Shown: positions 34,507-43,680 of the stretch, in pieces | How positions within the stretch are numbered: the first letter of the stretch is position 1 | Layout of the letters: each line of letters starts with the position of its first letter | Assembly (NCBI GenBank): GCA_034370385.1 | Contig: JAXMKZ010000029.1 | Coordinates: 1 to 64,000 of the forward strand | Direction of reading: 5' to 3' | From: Coriobacteriia bacterium | GTDB lineage: Bacteria > Actinomycetota > Coriobacteriia > Anaerosomatales > PHET01 | DNA: 64,000 nt | Program-made: the position numbers and the translations under genes | Notes under the pieces: model-generated | The model's input: only the letters and a program-made list of their open reading frames with translations | What the model was told of the DNA's origin: nothing | The model's database searches: none

Positions 34507-35129
34507 GCCAACTGCGACTCGGCGTCCTGATTTCGGGTTCCGGCTCCAACCTCCAGGCGATCATCGATGCAAGCGAGGCCGGCGAGCTGAATGCGGCTGT
34601 CGCGGTAGTGATCTCCAGCAGGGAGGACGCGTACGGTCTGGAGCGCGCGCGCCGGCACGGCATCGAGGTGGTTTGGGTGGACCGCAGCGCGTGTCCCGAC
34701 GCATCCGGCTTCAACGCAGCCATCCGAGACGAACTCAAGGCCCGCGGTGTGGACCTGGTCGTGATGGCGGGTTACATGCGGCTGCTGGGGGTCGAGGTGC
34801 TCGATGCCTATCCTCTGCGGGTGGTGAATCTACACCCCGCACTCCTCCCGAGCTTCCCGGGCGCCCACGGCATCAGCGACGCGTTTGAGCACGGCGTCAA
34901 AGTCACCGGTGTCACGGTGCACTTCGCCGATGAGGTCTTCGATCGAGGGCCGATCATCGCCCAGGAGGCCGTAGCCATCGCTGAAGACGATACGGTCGAG
35001 TCACTCGAGGCCAAGATCCACGAGGTCGAGCACCGCTTGTATCCGGCAGCCCTGCAACTCATCGCGCAGGGTCGCGTGCGGGTTGAAGGACGCAAGGTCC
35101 ACATCGATCCACCGATGCCGGAGGCGTGA
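34503..35129 (+). CDS. purN: Phosphoribosylglycinamide formyltransferase
   Basis: A 208-residue GAR transformylase using 10-formyltetrahydrofolate. The phosphate loop ISGSGSNLQAI, the catalytic HPALLPSFPGAHG and the aspartate in HFADEVFDRGPII are present. The GTG start overlaps the purM stop, so the two are coupled. Confidence 0.96.
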   Translation: MSQLRLGVLISGSGSNLQAIIDASEAGELNAAVAVVISSREDAYGLERARRHGIEVVWVDRSACPDASGFNAAIRDELKARGVDLVVMAGYMRLLGVEVLDAYPLRVVNLHPALLPSFPGAHGISDAFEHGVKVTGVTVHFADEVFDRGPIIAQEAVAIAEDDTVESLEAKIHEVEHRLYPAALQLIAQGRVRVEGRKVHIDPPMPEA

Positions 35130-35130
35130 G

Positions 35131-35691
35131 GTGGACATCCTCACCGCGATAGGACTGGCCCTGCCCGCCGGGCTGAACGCCTACATCCCGCTCCTGGGTC
35201 TGGCTCTGGCACAGCGCTTCGGGGTCCTCTCGCTTGCGCAGCCGTGGGACACCCTCGGCCAGTGGTGGGTGATCGCACTCGTCTCGGTGCTGCTCCTGGT
35301 CGAGGTGTTCGCCGACAAGATTCCGGCCGTCGATCATGTGAACGATGCGATCCAGACGGTCGTTCGGCCTGCGGCCGGCGCGGTGGTCGCGGTTGCGGCG
35401 AGCGGGCAGGCTGGCGAGAACTACCCCATCGTCATGGTGGCGCTCGGGGTCATCCTTGCTGGCGGAGTACATGTGGCCAAGGCCAGTGCCCGCCCGATCA
35501 TCAACGCCACGACGGGAGGGACCGGGGCGCCGGCGGCAAGCACCGTCGAAGATGTCGTCTCGGTCGTCTCGACAGCGCTCGCCATCTTCATCCCGATCCT
35601 GGTGCTGGGCGTCATGGGCTTCTTCGCCTGGCTTGCGTGGCGATTCACCCGTGGCCGTACGCGCGGGCGTACGCGGCTTCCCGACGCATAG
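35131..35691 (+). CDS. DUF4126 membrane protein
   Basis: A 186-residue protein with about five hydrophobic helices, starting VDILTAIGLALPAGLNAYIP, which marks DUF4126. GTG 35131 directly follows the purN stop, with GGAGG upstream, so it belongs to the purine transcript. Role unknown. Confidence 0.85.
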   Translation: MDILTAIGLALPAGLNAYIPLLGLALAQRFGVLSLAQPWDTLGQWWVIALVSVLLLVEVFADKIPAVDHVNDAIQTVVRPAAGAVVAVAASGQAGENYPIVMVALGVILAGGVHVAKASARPIINATTGGTGAPAASTVEDVVSVVSTALAIFIPILVLGVMGFFAWLAWRFTRGRTRGRTRLPDA

Positions 35692-35764
35692 ACACCCTGA
35701 TATATTCACAACCTGCGCCGCAATCATGCGGGGTAGTCTCATCCAACAAGGGGAAGGAGCTCGC

Positions 35765-36934
35765 ATGTCGATTTCGACTCGCACAGCTCTCGCACTGGCG
35801 CTTGCCGCCGTGCTCGCATTCGGGGTTATCGGCTGTGCTGCGCCGCAGGAGCCCGCAACGGGCGAGGATCCGGCTGCCGAGGCCACGACCGTCAAGATCG
35901 GTTTCGCTGCTCCGTTGACCGGCGACAACGCGGTCTACGGACAGGGCATGCAGCGCGCTGTGCAGCTGGCCATCGATGAGGCCAATGCGTCCGAAGAAGC
36001 CAAGGCCAAGGGCATGACGTTTGAGATTCGCGCGGGGGACGACGCGGGCGATCCGAAGCAGGCGGTCAACGTGGCCAACGCACTCGCCGGCGACGATAGC
36101 GTCATCGGCGTGGTCGGACACTTCAACTCCGGCTGCTCGATTCCGGCAGCGCCGGTCTACGAGGCTGTGAAGCTTGCCATGGTCACGGTGTCCTCGAACC
36201 CGCAGCTGACCGCCACCGGGCTCACCAACGTGAACCGCATCGTGGCCAAGGACGACGCCCAGGGTGGGTTCGCCGCCACGCTCGCGAATGAGCTCGGCTT
36301 CAAGACGGTCGCCGTCATCGACGACGCGACCCCGTACGGCCAGGGTCTGGCGGGCGAGTTCGAGAAGGCCTTCAGGGGGGCTGGCGGTGAGGTCGTGGCG
36401 ACCGAGCGCATCCAGCCCAAGGAGGTCGACTTCTCGGCCCTGGTGACCAAGATCAAGGGCCTTGCCCCTGACGCCGTCTACTACGCCGGTGCGCACACCG
36501 AAGGCGCTCTCATCACCAAGCAGATGAAGGAGGCCGGGCTTAACGTACCGGTCATGGGCGGCGACATGCTCTTCACGCCCGAGTACATCAAGATCGCCGG
36601 CGCGAAGAACGCTGAGGGCGACATCGCCACCGCGCTTGGACTGCCGCTGGAGCAGCAGCCGAAGGGCGCCGAGTTCCTGGCCAAGTACGAGGAGAAGTTC
36701 GGCGCGGCACCGGAGGCCTACGACTCCTACGCCTACGACGCTGCGCGCATCATCATCAACGCCGCATTGGCCACTGATGCGAACCGGTTCAACACGCTTG
36801 ATGCGATTCGCACGGGAACCCTCGCGGATGGCGTCACCGGTGTGGTTGAGTTCGATTCCAACGGCGACAACAAGCAGCAGATCATCTCGGCGTACCGCGT
36901 CGAGGGCGGGGAGTGGAAGCAGATTCTGAAGTAG
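35765..36934 (+). CDS. Branched-chain amino acid type ABC substrate-binding lipoprotein
   Basis: A 389-residue LivJ/LivK-like periplasmic-binding protein. The signal peptide ends in a lipobox-like VIGCAA, so the protein is probably lipid-anchored by that cysteine. Family blocks include IGFAAPLTGDNAVYGQGMQRA, GVVGHFNSG and VTVSSNPQLTATG. The start at ATG 35765 follows GGGGAAGGAG. Permease and ATPase genes are absent here, and a terminator follows, so its transporter must be encoded elsewhere. Confidence 0.93.
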   Translation: MSISTRTALALALAAVLAFGVIGCAAPQEPATGEDPAAEATTVKIGFAAPLTGDNAVYGQGMQRAVQLAIDEANASEEAKAKGMTFEIRAGDDAGDPKQAVNVANALAGDDSVIGVVGHFNSGCSIPAAPVYEAVKLAMVTVSSNPQLTATGLTNVNRIVAKDDAQGGFAATLANELGFKTVAVIDDATPYGQGLAGEFEKAFRGAGGEVVATERIQPKEVDFSALVTKIKGLAPDAVYYAGAHTEGALITKQMKEAGLNVPVMGGDMLFTPEYIKIAGAKNAEGDIATALGLPLEQQPKGAEFLAKYEEKFGAAPEAYDSYAYDAARIIINAALATDANRFNTLDAIRTGTLADGVTGVVEFDSNGDNKQQIISAYRVEGGEWKQILK

Positions 36935-36962
36935 CACCACCACGCGCACCAGGTTCATGAGC

Positions 36963-36998
36963 CCGGCCCCGTTCGCCCAGCGCGAGCGGGGCCGGTTT
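36963..36998 (+). terminator. Terminator after the substrate-binding protein gene
   Basis: A 14-bp stem with one G-U pair (36963-36976 with 36982-36995), a 5-base loop CCAGC and then TTTGT. It separates the binding-protein gene from purH. Confidence 0.92.
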
Positions 36999-37103
36999 GT
37001 GCCACAGCTCGAGTATGCGAGTAACAGTCGGCGCGCGCTGCGGACGTCACGCTACAATGTCGGCACTTCTCGCCCGTGTCGTCGCTTCCAGGGGGTCGTC
37101 TTC

Positions 37104-38666
37104 ATGTCTGAATCCGTCATCCGCCGCGCACTCGTCTCGGTGACCGACAAGTCCGGCGTCGTCGAGTTCTGTCGAACGCTGTCCACCGAGTTCGGCGTCG
37201 AGATCGTCTCGACCGGCGGCACCGCCAAGGCCCTCGCGGAAGCCGGCGTGCCCGTTCGCCCCATCGATGACCTCACCGGCTTTCCGGAGATGATGGACGG
37301 CCGCGTCAAGACGTTGCACCCGCGGGTGCACGGTGGCCTGCTCGCCCGGCGCGACGTGCCGGCCCACATGGCCGCCGCCGACGAGCACGGCATCGGCATG
37401 ATCGACCTCGTGTGCGTGAATCTGTACGCCTTCGAGGCCACCATCGCCAAGCCCGGAGTCACCGAGGAAGACGCCATCGAGAACATCGACATCGGCGGCC
37501 CCTCGATGCTGCGCAGCGCGGCGAAGAACTTCGCGTCCGTCACGGTCGTGACCGACCCCGGATGCTATGAGAGCGTGCTGGCGGAGATGCGCGCCAACGG
37601 CGGTGCGACGACGCTTGAGACGCGGCGTGCGTTCGCCACCGAGGTGTTCCGCACCACGAGCGCCTACGACTCCGCTATCTGGATGTACCTATCGGACTAC
37701 CGCGCCACCGAGTTCCCGCACGAGGTGCGATTCCGCCTCGAGAAGGTCCAGGACCTTCGCTATGGCGAGAACCCGCACCAGGACGCGGCGTTCTACCGCT
37801 TCATGGACGCCAGACCGCATACGCTTGCGCACGCCGAGCAGCTACAGGGCAAGGAGCTCAGCTACAACAACATCCTCGATACCGACGCGTGCTGGACCGC
37901 TGTGCGCGAGTTCTCCCAGCAGCCCGCGGTGGTCATCGTCAAGCATACGAATCCGTGTGGTACCGCGATCGGCGAGGACATCGTAGCGGCGTATCAGCGC
38001 GCACACGACGCCGACCCGATCAGCGCGTTCGGCGGCGTGATGGCATTCAACCGCACCGTGCCCGCGGCCCTCATCGAGGCGATCTATGCGAACGGCCAGT
38101 TCGTGGAGGTCATGATCGCTCCCGACTTCGAGGACAGCGCGCTCGAGCTGCTCGCCCAGAAGCCGAACATCCGCGTGCTCAAGACGGGCGGAGTGCGCGC
38201 CGTCGGCGGTCACTACGAGAGCCGCGCTGTCGAGGGTGGCATGCTCGTGCAGGAGAGCGACACGGTCGTGGAGGATCCGGCGACGTTCACCGTCCCCACG
38301 AAGCGTCAGCCGACGCCCGAGGAGATGGAGCAGCTCCTGTTCGCGTGGCGCGTGTGCAAGAGCGTGAAGAGCAACGCGATCCTGCTGGCCAAGGACTTCG
38401 TGAGCGTCGGCGTGGGCGCGGGGCAGATGAACCGCGTGAACTCCGCGCGCATCGCGTGCGAGGCGGCCGGCGAGAAGGCCGTCGGGGCGGTAGCCGCGAG
38501 CGACGCGTTCATGCCGTTCCCGGACTCGCTCGAGGTCTGCGCGGCAGCCGGCGTGACCGCTGTCATCCAGCCAGGTGGCTCGGTACGGGACGCCGAGGTC
38601 GTCGCGAAGGCCGACGAGCTGGGCGTGGCGCTGGTCTTCACCGGGCACCGCCACTTCAGGCACTAG
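37104..38666 (+). CDS. purH: Bifunctional AICAR transformylase/IMP cyclohydrolase
   Basis: A 520-residue enzyme for the last two steps to IMP. The N-terminal cyclohydrolase domain has SVTDKSGVVEF and GRVKTLHPRVHGG; the C-terminal transformylase has VIVKHTNPCG and ISAFGGVMAFN. ATG 37104 begins at the expected family start. A TACAAT at 37051-37056 may be its -10 element. Two stretches of its 3' half are duplicated as a scar at 41.6-41.8 kb. Confidence 0.97.
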   Translation: MSESVIRRALVSVTDKSGVVEFCRTLSTEFGVEIVSTGGTAKALAEAGVPVRPIDDLTGFPEMMDGRVKTLHPRVHGGLLARRDVPAHMAAADEHGIGMIDLVCVNLYAFEATIAKPGVTEEDAIENIDIGGPSMLRSAAKNFASVTVVTDPGCYESVLAEMRANGGATTLETRRAFATEVFRTTSAYDSAIWMYLSDYRATEFPHEVRFRLEKVQDLRYGENPHQDAAFYRFMDARPHTLAHAEQLQGKELSYNNILDTDACWTAVREFSQQPAVVIVKHTNPCGTAIGEDIVAAYQRAHDADPISAFGGVMAFNRTVPAALIEAIYANGQFVEVMIAPDFEDSALELLAQKPNIRVLKTGGVRAVGGHYESRAVEGGMLVQESDTVVEDPATFTVPTKRQPTPEEMEQLLFAWRVCKSVKSNAILLAKDFVSVGVGAGQMNRVNSARIACEAAGEKAVGAVAASDAFMPFPDSLEVCAAAGVTAVIQPGGSVRDAEVVAKADELGVALVFTGHRHFRH

Positions 38667-38815
38667 CGGACTGCCCGGTGCTGTGACCGAGCCCCATCTC
38701 ACGCTGGCGCCCGCGTCTAAGCGCGGGTGGTTCGGGGACCACCGGCGGGGAACGCTCGGTTAATCCTGTATTATGTACGGGCAGGGAGAGCCCGGTGTGG
38801 GGTTCGGGGGGTGAC

Positions 38816-41575
38816 GTGAGTCTTCGTACGAGGACGATATTGGTGGTCGGCCTTACCATGGTCGTCGCCTTCGCCGTCCTGTTCGCGGGCGCGGTCGGGG
38901 TACTGACCTCTCGCTACGTTGAGCTCGAGGAGAGTAGTGCCAAGCGATGTGCTCAGCGTGCAGCAAGGGCGCTCGCGGACGAGCTCAAGCGTATCGAGAA
39001 CATGGCTGCGCTGCTGGCGGTGAACGACACGACTCACCGCTTCATGATCGAGCGCGATCCCGTTCTCCTCGCCGACGACTTCGGCGAATCCGCGCTCGTG
39101 CTCCACGGAGCGGACTTCGTCGTCCTCATCGACGAGGGCGGTCAGGCCGCGCATCACGACTCGTTCGATCTCGATGCGGGCGCGAGGGTCCCAGCCGCTG
39201 ATGGACTGGTCCGCGAGATCGAGTCGGCCCGCATGCTCCGCACGCCCGCGGGCTCCAGCGGGGCGGTCAAGGGCCTCATGCGGCTTCCCGGTGGCATCGC
39301 CTTAGTCTCCGCGAATTCGATCATCTCAAGTGAAGCTTCGGCGGTCCCATCAGGGACGCTCGTGCTGGGACGCTACCTGGATGAGCCGGAGGTCGAGCGG
39401 ATATCGGACGCGGCAGGGCACGACATGAATGTCGTCGATCCGCCGACGGAGGCGCCGCAGGCCAAGGGCGAGACCCCCGACCACATCAGGGCCGTATGGT
39501 GGGAGTACCCCGACACGAAGACGATGTGGTCGAACCTGCTCGTGGAGGATGTCTACGGAGAGCCGCTCGTCCAGCTTCAGCTGGTACTGCCAAGAAATGC
39601 CCGGGCGAGCATGCAGCCGGCGATCGCGATGTCGGGTGGTTCCCTTGCTCTGGCGTGTCTGCTGGCCACACTGGCGATGTTTCTGGTGATCGACCGGTCG
39701 GTGATCGATCCGCTGTCCCGCATCTCAAGACAGGTGCGCGCGATCGGGTCCCACGGTGACAGTTCACGACGGATCGATTACACGGTCGGCGGCGAGTTGG
39801 GCCAGTTGGCCGAAAGCGTGAACGGCATGCTCCTGTCGCTCGAGTCGGCCGAGGACGAGCTTCGCCGTTCCCGCGACGATCTTGAAGTCCGGGTCGAGCA
39901 ACGTACGCATGATCTGCACCTCTCCGATGCCCGCCATCGTGAACTCCTCGAGCGTCTGGCCGACGCGGTCTTCTCGGTGGACCTCGAGGGATGCATCACG
40001 CTTGTGAACGAGCGGGCCGTCGGACTGACCGGGCGCCCCCGAGCCGAGCTCGTGGGAACGCCGTTCGTCGACCTGATCACCGCTGGTTCGGCACGTGATG
40101 TCGAGAGGCACCTGGGCGGGGCACCTGAGCAGGGCAAGACATGGACGGTCGAGGCGCAGTTGATCGCGACCGGCAGGAATCCGGTGCCGGTGGAACTGCG
40201 CGCGGCACCGTTCGCGGATGTCGACGGCATCGTGGTGGGTACCCAGTGGATCGCCCGCGATGTGACGGAGCGGCAACGCTACGAGGTGCAACTCGTCCAC
40301 CTGGCCACCCACGACGCGCTCACGGGGCTCGCCAACCGCCGCTCGTTCGAGACGGCCCTCGAGCTTGAGCTGGCCGAGGCGATGCGAGGGGGTCAGCACG
40401 GTGCGGTGGTCTGGCTGGACCTCGATGACTTCAAGGACGTCAACGACACGCTGGGGCATGCCGCCGGTGACGAGGTGCTCCAAAGGCTTTCAGCCGTGTT
40501 GTCGCGCGCCACGCGCGATTCGAACGCGCTGGCACGGGTGGGCGGTGACGAGTTCGCCGTCCTGTTGCCCAGAGTGACTCGTGATGAGGCGGAGGCCGCA
40601 GCAGAGAGGATCCTGTCGTCGATTGTTGCTCACACCTTCGCGGTCGGCGATCACTCACTGAGATTGGGTGCGAGCGTCGGCGTCGTCTTCTTCCCCGAGA
40701 ACGGGTCGACGGTGCAGGAGGTCTTGTCGAACGCGGACGCTGCGATGTACCACGCGAAGGAGGGCGGCCGTTCGATGGTGTGGGTGAGCCGCGCCGACGG
40801 GCGCGACGAGCAGCTGCACGTGTCCCGGATGCAGTGGAACGAACGGATCACTTCCGCACTCGAGAATGACGCGTTCGTCGTCTACGCCCAGCCGATCCTC
40901 GACCTGCGAAGCGGAGAGGTCGCCCGCCACGAGCTGCTCGTTCGGATGCAGCGCGAGGATGAGGGTCTGTACCCGCCGTCGGACTTCCTGCCGGTCGCTG
41001 AGCGGCTGGGGCTCATCACCGAGATCGACCGCTGGATGCTGCGGCGTGCCATAACGATCCTCGAGAGGAACGACCCGGTCATGCACGCGCTGGAGGTCAA
41101 CTTCTCGGCGAAGGCCTTCGGGGACCGTGACCTCGTGGGACTCGTCGCACGGGAGCTTGACCGCTCGGGCATCGATCCAAGCAGGCTGGGTTTCGAGATC
41201 ACCGAGACCGCGGCGATATCCGACATCTCGCGGGCGCAGTGGTTCATCCGGAGCTTGAAGGAGCTGGGGTGCCGCTTCTCGCTCGACGACTTCGGGACGG
41301 GCTTCTCCTCGTTCTACTACTTGAAGCACCTGCCCATCGACTGCCTCAAGATCGACGGAAGCTATGTGCGGGGGCTCGCGCAAAGCGAGGAGGACCGTTG
41401 CCTCGTGAAGGGTATCCGCGAGATGTGCGTCGGCTTGGGCGTCGAGGTGCTTGCCGAATGCGTCGAGGACAAGGAGACCCTCGAGGTGGTCACTTCGCTT
41501 GGTCTGGACTACGCCCAGGGCTTCCACGTGGGCCGTCCCGCTCCGGCTGTGACGCAGGAGTCAGCCGAGGGATGA
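38816..41575 (+). CDS. CHASE4-HAMP-PAS-GGDEF-EAL cyclic-di-GMP protein
   Basis: A 919-residue membrane protein. N-terminal helix; extracytoplasmic CHASE4-like sensor (LADELKRIENMAALLAVND); second helix near residue 265-290; HAMP; PAS near 370-480; GGDEF domain with intact RVGGDEF; EAL domain with ELLVR, VNFSAK, EITET, DDFGTG, LKIDG, AECVED and YAQGF, so all metal and catalytic positions appear present. The inhibitory RxxD site upstream of GGDEF reads RDSN, so feedback control is probably reduced. GTG 38816 has GGGGGGTGA upstream. Either cyclase or phosphodiesterase activity could dominate. Confidence 0.93.
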   Translation: MSLRTRTILVVGLTMVVAFAVLFAGAVGVLTSRYVELEESSAKRCAQRAARALADELKRIENMAALLAVNDTTHRFMIERDPVLLADDFGESALVLHGADFVVLIDEGGQAAHHDSFDLDAGARVPAADGLVREIESARMLRTPAGSSGAVKGLMRLPGGIALVSANSIISSEASAVPSGTLVLGRYLDEPEVERISDAAGHDMNVVDPPTEAPQAKGETPDHIRAVWWEYPDTKTMWSNLLVEDVYGEPLVQLQLVLPRNARASMQPAIAMSGGSLALACLLATLAMFLVIDRSVIDPLSRISRQVRAIGSHGDSSRRIDYTVGGELGQLAESVNGMLLSLESAEDELRRSRDDLEVRVEQRTHDLHLSDARHRELLERLADAVFSVDLEGCITLVNERAVGLTGRPRAELVGTPFVDLITAGSARDVERHLGGAPEQGKTWTVEAQLIATGRNPVPVELRAAPFADVDGIVVGTQWIARDVTERQRYEVQLVHLATHDALTGLANRRSFETALELELAEAMRGGQHGAVVWLDLDDFKDVNDTLGHAAGDEVLQRLSAVLSRATRDSNALARVGGDEFAVLLPRVTRDEAEAAAERILSSIVAHTFAVGDHSLRLGASVGVVFFPENGSTVQEVLSNADAAMYHAKEGGRSMVWVSRADGRDEQLHVSRMQWNERITSALENDAFVVYAQPILDLRSGEVARHELLVRMQREDEGLYPPSDFLPVAERLGLITEIDRWMLRRAITILERNDPVMHALEVNFSAKAFGDRDLVGLVARELDRSGIDPSRLGFEITETAAISDISRAQWFIRSLKELGCRFSLDDFGTGFSSFYYLKHLPIDCLKIDGSYVRGLAQSEEDRCLVKGIREMCVGLGVEVLAECVEDKETLEVVTSLGLDYAQGFHVGRPAPAVTQESAEG

Positions 41576-41645
41576 GGGCGCCCCTCGCCAATAATCGACG
41601 CTCAACGGGACCCACAGCACATGCTGCTCGCTGTCGCTGGTGAAC

Positions 41646-41783
41646 GGCATGCAACCGCACCGTGCCCGCGGCCCTCATCGAGGCAATCTATGCGAACGGC
41701 CAGATCGTGGAGGTCATGCGGTGGCTGCAAGCGACGCGTTCAGGTCGTTCCCGGATTCGCTCGAGGTCTGCGCGGCAGCCGGC
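41646..41783 (+). pseudogene. Decayed purH fragment (two fused pieces)
   Basis: Bases 41646-41718 match purH 38042-38114 with three differences over 73 bp, encoding the same PAALIEAIYANGQ. Immediately afterwards about 64 bp match purH around 38489-38553 with about six differences. The intervening 375 bp of purH are missing. This is a deleted copy of the purH 3' half. Weak similarity seems to continue into the sequence after the purH stop. It lies between the c-di-GMP gene and pabBC. Confidence 0.85.
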
Positions 41784-41805
41784 GACCCCCGGAGAGGGGG
41801 TCTGG

Positions 41806-43680
41806 ATGACGCGAGGCACCGGAAGTAGCGGACCGCGGCTGTGGCTGGATCCCGCTTCCCCTCGTGGGTGGTTTGGCGGTCGCTCGATCATCGCCGAGGA
41901 GCCGATCGACGTGCGGGCAGGGGTCTCGCTGGCCGAGGCGGCTGCCGCGCTCGGCGCTGAGTTCGCCGGCAACGGCACCGGGCTCACCGCCGTGCTGGCC
42001 GGATATGCCGGCTCGTGCACGGTCGTGAAGTTCGCCCGCTGGGGTGAGCCGCAGCGGGGTGCGCGGGTGCCTGAGCCCGAGGCAGTCTGTGCGCTCGACG
42101 ACGCTGGCTGGGACACATCGCCCCGCGCGTTTCGGTCCGGGGTAAATGCTGTTCGCGATCGGATCGCCGCTGGTGACGTGTACGTCCTCAACCTGACCGC
42201 ACGACTGGAAGGCGTTCTTCGTGCGGACTGCCCCGACACGGCCTTCGTGACCCTGCAGTCTCGGTGCGCGGCGGACATGGGTGCGTTGGTGGTCGGACTG
42301 CCGGGTCAGACGCCGTGGATCGCGAGTGTCTCGCCCGAGCGTTTCGTGCGTGTGCGACGCGAGGGCCTCGATGCGTCGGCAGCGCTCAGCGTCGAGATCC
42401 AGCCGATCAAGGGCACGCGACCTCGGGGTGCTACTCCGCAGGCAGACGCGGACTTGGCGGCGGAGCTCGCGTCCGACCCCAAGGAGCGAGCAGAGCACGT
42501 CATGGTGGTCGACATGGAGCGCAACGACCTCGGCGTGTGCTGCATACCGGGTAGCGTTCACGTCGAGCCTCTGTACGAGGTGGTCACGACGCCCTACTGC
42601 CACCAACTCGTGTCCACCGTGCGCGGCACGCTACGGGCCGACGCGACGGTCGTCGACGTGCTCGAGGCGTGCTTCCCGTGTGGATCGGTCACCGGGGCGC
42701 CGAAGCGAGCGGCGATGCGGCTCATCGATGAGCTCGAGGCGGGTGCTCGCCGTGTCTATTGCGGTGCGCTGATCGTTGCGATGCCCGGCGAACTCGATTC
42801 GTCGGTGCTTATTCGCACGCTCGAGGGCCTGGGGGACTCCGGTCGCGCGTCGTGGGGGTCGGGCGCTGGAATCACCCATGACTCGGACCCCGCGGCGGAA
42901 TACCTGGAAGTGCTGCTCAAGGCCTCGCCGGTCACCGGAGACACGGCTCCGGAAACCGCGTTGCGCGAGACGATGCGGGTCGTAGGGGCGAGCGTGCCGC
43001 TGCTGGACCGGCACCTAGCGCGCCTCGCGCGCGGTGGCGCGGGGCCCAGCGTGCTCGCTGACGTGCGGGTGGCGGTGGCGGATCAGCTCGCAACGCCTGA
43101 CGCGCTCGTCGAGCCTGCGCGTCTCGGCGTGACGGTGACGCCGGACGGAGCGGTGAGTGCCGGGCTCACGCACGAGCCGTCCTCGCTCGCGGTTGAAGAG
43201 GGAGTGCGCTTCGCGGCCATCGAGGTCGAGGCGCCTCCCGAGCTGCCGAGGGGCGCAGCCAAGCCGGCAAGCCGTCGCTATTGGGACCGAGCGCACCGCA
43301 GCGCCCGGCTCGCGGGCGCCGATCAGGCGGTGCTGCACACGGGCGGCGGCGCGCTCATCGACGGCTCAACGGCATCGGTGTGGCTTGTGCGCGACGGCAG
43401 GCTTGCTACTCCGGTGGCGCCGCCGGCGGTGGGCGGGGTGTGTCGCGAGCTCGTCTTCGATGTGGCGGCAGCGCTCGGCGTGGTCGCGGAGGAACGCGAG
43501 CTGACGTTGACCGACCTCGATGCGGCGGACGAGGTCTGGTTCAGCAACGCGTACGGGGGGTTCGTGGCTGCGCGCGGTCGCGGTGGTGCCGTGGGGGAGC
43601 GCGTCGCGCACGAGGTCGAGGCGACGTTCGGCGGCCCGGAAGACGTGCGAGCAGCGTGCCCTACCGACGCTTCGCCGTAG
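41806..43680 (+). CDS. pabB: Fused aminodeoxychorismate synthase component I and lyase (PabB-PabC)
   Basis: A 624-residue fusion for p-aminobenzoate and hence folate synthesis. Residues 1-370 are a chorismate-binding PabB domain with IQPIKGTRPRG, ERAEHVMVVDMERNDLG, CGSVTGAPKRAAM and GSGAGITHDSDP. Residues 375-624 are a class IV PLP lyase (PabC) with PLP lysine probably in GAAKPASRRYWDRA and with GGALIDGSTASVWLV. ATG 41806 follows GGAGAGGGGG; the open frame extends upstream only through the purH scar. No glutaminase PabA is nearby. The last 20 bp overlap the convergent mscS gene. Confidence 0.92.
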   Translation: MTRGTGSSGPRLWLDPASPRGWFGGRSIIAEEPIDVRAGVSLAEAAAALGAEFAGNGTGLTAVLAGYAGSCTVVKFARWGEPQRGARVPEPEAVCALDDAGWDTSPRAFRSGVNAVRDRIAAGDVYVLNLTARLEGVLRADCPDTAFVTLQSRCAADMGALVVGLPGQTPWIASVSPERFVRVRREGLDASAALSVEIQPIKGTRPRGATPQADADLAAELASDPKERAEHVMVVDMERNDLGVCCIPGSVHVEPLYEVVTTPYCHQLVSTVRGTLRADATVVDVLEACFPCGSVTGAPKRAAMRLIDELEAGARRVYCGALIVAMPGELDSSVLIRTLEGLGDSGRASWGSGAGITHDSDPAAEYLEVLLKASPVTGDTAPETALRETMRVVGASVPLLDRHLARLARGGAGPSVLADVRVAVADQLATPDALVEPARLGVTVTPDGAVSAGLTHEPSSLAVEEGVRFAAIEVEAPPELPRGAAKPASRRYWDRAHRSARLAGADQAVLHTGGGALIDGSTASVWLVRDGRLATPVAPPAVGGVCRELVFDVAAALGVVAEERELTLTDLDAADEVWFSNAYGGFVAARGRGGAVGERVAHEVEATFGGPEDVRAACPTDASP

